Origin: M3 sp964637445
GTDB lineage: Bacteria; Bacteroidota; Bacteroidia; Bacteroidales; Muribaculaceae
DNA: 32,092 nt
Direction of reading: 5' to 3'
Assembly: GCA_964637445.1 (NCBI GenBank)
Contig: CAZWWS010000028.1
Span: 1-32,092 of the forward strand
The notes under the pieces are model-generated. The model was given only the letters and a program-made list of their open reading frames with translations, was not told where the DNA came from and did no database searches. This document shows, one piece after another, positions 31,043 through 32,092 of this stretch (within the stretch, counting starts at the first letter, position 1; the number at the start of each line of letters is the position of its first letter). The position numbers were made by a program, and so were the translations under genes.

Positions 31043-31074
31043 CAAAGTTATGGAATATCGTTGGAAATGCCAAA
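31043..31074 (-). promoter_or_regulatory. Promoter of aroA
   Basis: On the minus strand TTTG (31074-31071), a 20-nt spacer and TAACTTTG (31050-31043) match the consensus. The -33 element directly follows the stop codon of the upstream acyltransferase. The ATG of aroA is 5 nt after the box, so the mRNA would be leaderless or nearly so. Confidence 0.8.
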
Positions 31075-32091
31075 TTAAACGCTGCAACTCTGTTGGTAGA
31101 AACGCTGGAAGAGAGGTCGCTGAGCGGTGGTCCACGGGACAAATTGTTTCAGCAACCATATCAGTGGCGGCATGGCTATAATGGTGATGCCGGCTAAAAG
31201 CCATGGGTCTAAGCCGATGCTCTGTCCGTAGTCGACTATGACGATGTGGGTACCAAGCACAATCAGAGAGTAGCGACCAATGTAGGAAATCAGCGGTATA
31301 TAACCGATGGCGCGAGCTATGAACCATGCGGTGGCTATGGCCGATAGTGAGGCTACATAAAAGCGAAGTATCGAGCGACCTACGGCGTTGACATTCAGAG
31401 CCACAATCGAGTCGGTGGCGAAATACCATATCGTAGCAAAAAGAAGTAGAAGTGCTATTGTCATGAATGGCGACAGACGTAATTGCAACAGCCCTTTTGA
31501 CCGAGCATAGTGAGCAACTATAAAGAGTGGAATGACGGTGATGGCTGTCGCGGCATTCATGAGCCAATACAGACCTAAGTCGGTTTGTGACGGCACTTGG
31601 AGATGGTGAGTGAAATGGTCGACAATCCACGCGATAAGGATAGCAACAATGAGTTGCCACGCAATGTGCAGTCGTCCGACGGCTTTGCGGAAAAGAAAAA
31701 AGAAAATATTGGCAAAGAAAAGGCTGCGCAGAAACCACAAATTGTGATTGCGAGGCCACAGCAATGCTTCTTTCCAATAGTCGAGGGTGACGATGCGATT
31801 GAACTCTTCGGGGTTGAGAAGCAGTAGGTCGGGGACGATGAAGATTACAGCGAAAAAGAGGTATGGTACAATCAGTTTGTCTATTTTGCGAATCGAGAAG
31901 TCAACGAAGCCGCCATATTCTTTGAAAAACAATCCGGAGAGGAAAAAGTAGAGAGGCATCCGCAGGTTTTCGAGCATGAAAGTCACCTTAGGCGACGAGA
32001 TCGGCACATGACAATGAAACAGCACCACGAGTGTGATGCAAATACCTTTGAGCAGGTCGATATATCCTATGCGAGCCGAGTCCGTTGCCAT
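31075..32091 (-). CDS. Acyltransferase 3 family membrane protein
   Basis: This is a 338-residue multi-pass AT3 acyltransferase, probably O-acetylating a surface glycan or similar. It opens IGYIDLLKGICITLVVLFHCHVP, with Lys-x10-His in place of the usual Arg-x10-His. Then come MPLYFFLSGLFFKEY, a basic RKIDKLIVPYLFF loop, NLWFLRSLF, and further helices through GRYSLIVLGTHIVIVDYG to the stop. About ten hydrophobic segments are visible. The ATG at 32091 is one base from the window edge, so a longer N-terminus cannot be excluded, though the first helix appears complete. It resembles fucose-4-O-acetylase-type members more than the gene at 15906. Confidence 0.88.
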   Translation of the reverse strand: MATDSARIGYIDLLKGICITLVVLFHCHVPISSPKVTFMLENLRMPLYFFLSGLFFKEYGGFVDFSIRKIDKLIVPYLFFAVIFIVPDLLLLNPEEFNRIVTLDYWKEALLWPRNHNLWFLRSLFFANIFFFLFRKAVGRLHIAWQLIVAILIAWIVDHFTHHLQVPSQTDLGLYWLMNAATAITVIPLFIVAHYARSKGLLQLRLSPFMTIALLLLFATIWYFATDSIVALNVNAVGRSILRFYVASLSAIATAWFIARAIGYIPLISYIGRYSLIVLGTHIVIVDYGQSIGLDPWLLAGITIIAMPPLIWLLKQFVPWTTAQRPLFQRFYQQSCSV

Positions 32092-32092
32092 T

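Overview
The window looks like a chromosomal segment of a gut-type Bacteroidota, most likely order Bacteroidales (Muribaculaceae/Prevotellaceae-like; family placement is inference). Evidence: repeated promoters of the form TTG-N19/20-TAnnTTTG, few strong Shine-Dalgarno sites, and marker genes typical of the phylum (DUF3822 next to rsmD, PorX with a PglZ output domain, a SprE/PorW-like TPR lipoprotein, ATP-type PEP carboxykinase, FtsB/DivIC-like protein). No plasmid, phage, insertion-sequence or CRISPR machinery was seen.

Layout. 1-701 (-): 5' part of pckA. 891-5957 (-): operon rimP-nusA-infB-folK, with its own promoter and a leader hairpin. 6269-6958 (+): unknown membrane protein. 7094-8197 (+): pdxA. 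8230-13026 (+): a five-gene set (nucleotidyltransferase, ATP-grasp enzyme, CDP-alcohol phosphatidyltransferase, HAD hydrolase, myo-inositol-phosphate synthase) that reads as an inositol-lipid pathway. 13143-16954 (+): FtsB-like protein, small membrane protein, Ig-like lipoprotein, and an acyltransferase broken by a C8 tract. 16999-18538 (+): DUF3822, rsmD, tRNA-Lys(CTT). 18578-19145: palindrome-rich non-coding DNA with two inverted copies of an approximately 80-bp repeat. 19146-21551 (-): AT-rich outer-membrane beta-barrel protein, with a decayed copy of the same repeat on its other side. 21875-28497 (-): sprE/porW-like, porX, tsaE, birA, thiF-like. 28544-32091 (-): metal ABC permease, unknown small protein, aroA, and a second acyltransferase.

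The most interesting system is the inositol cluster. The synthase makes inositol phosphate from glucose-6-phosphate. The nucleotidyltransferase could activate it to CDP-inositol, and the CDP-alcohol transferase could place it on a lipid. This arrangement fits the alternative Bacteroidota phosphatidylinositol route that avoids a phosphatidylinositol-phosphate intermediate, rather than the Bacteroides thetaiotaomicron route. The ATP-grasp enzyme and the HAD enzyme have no settled role in it. Other leads are a probable phase-variable acyltransferase, a leader hairpin in front of the nusA operon, three genes whose start codon sits 4-7 nt after the -7 box (near-leaderless mRNAs), and a REP/BIME-like inverted repeat pair.
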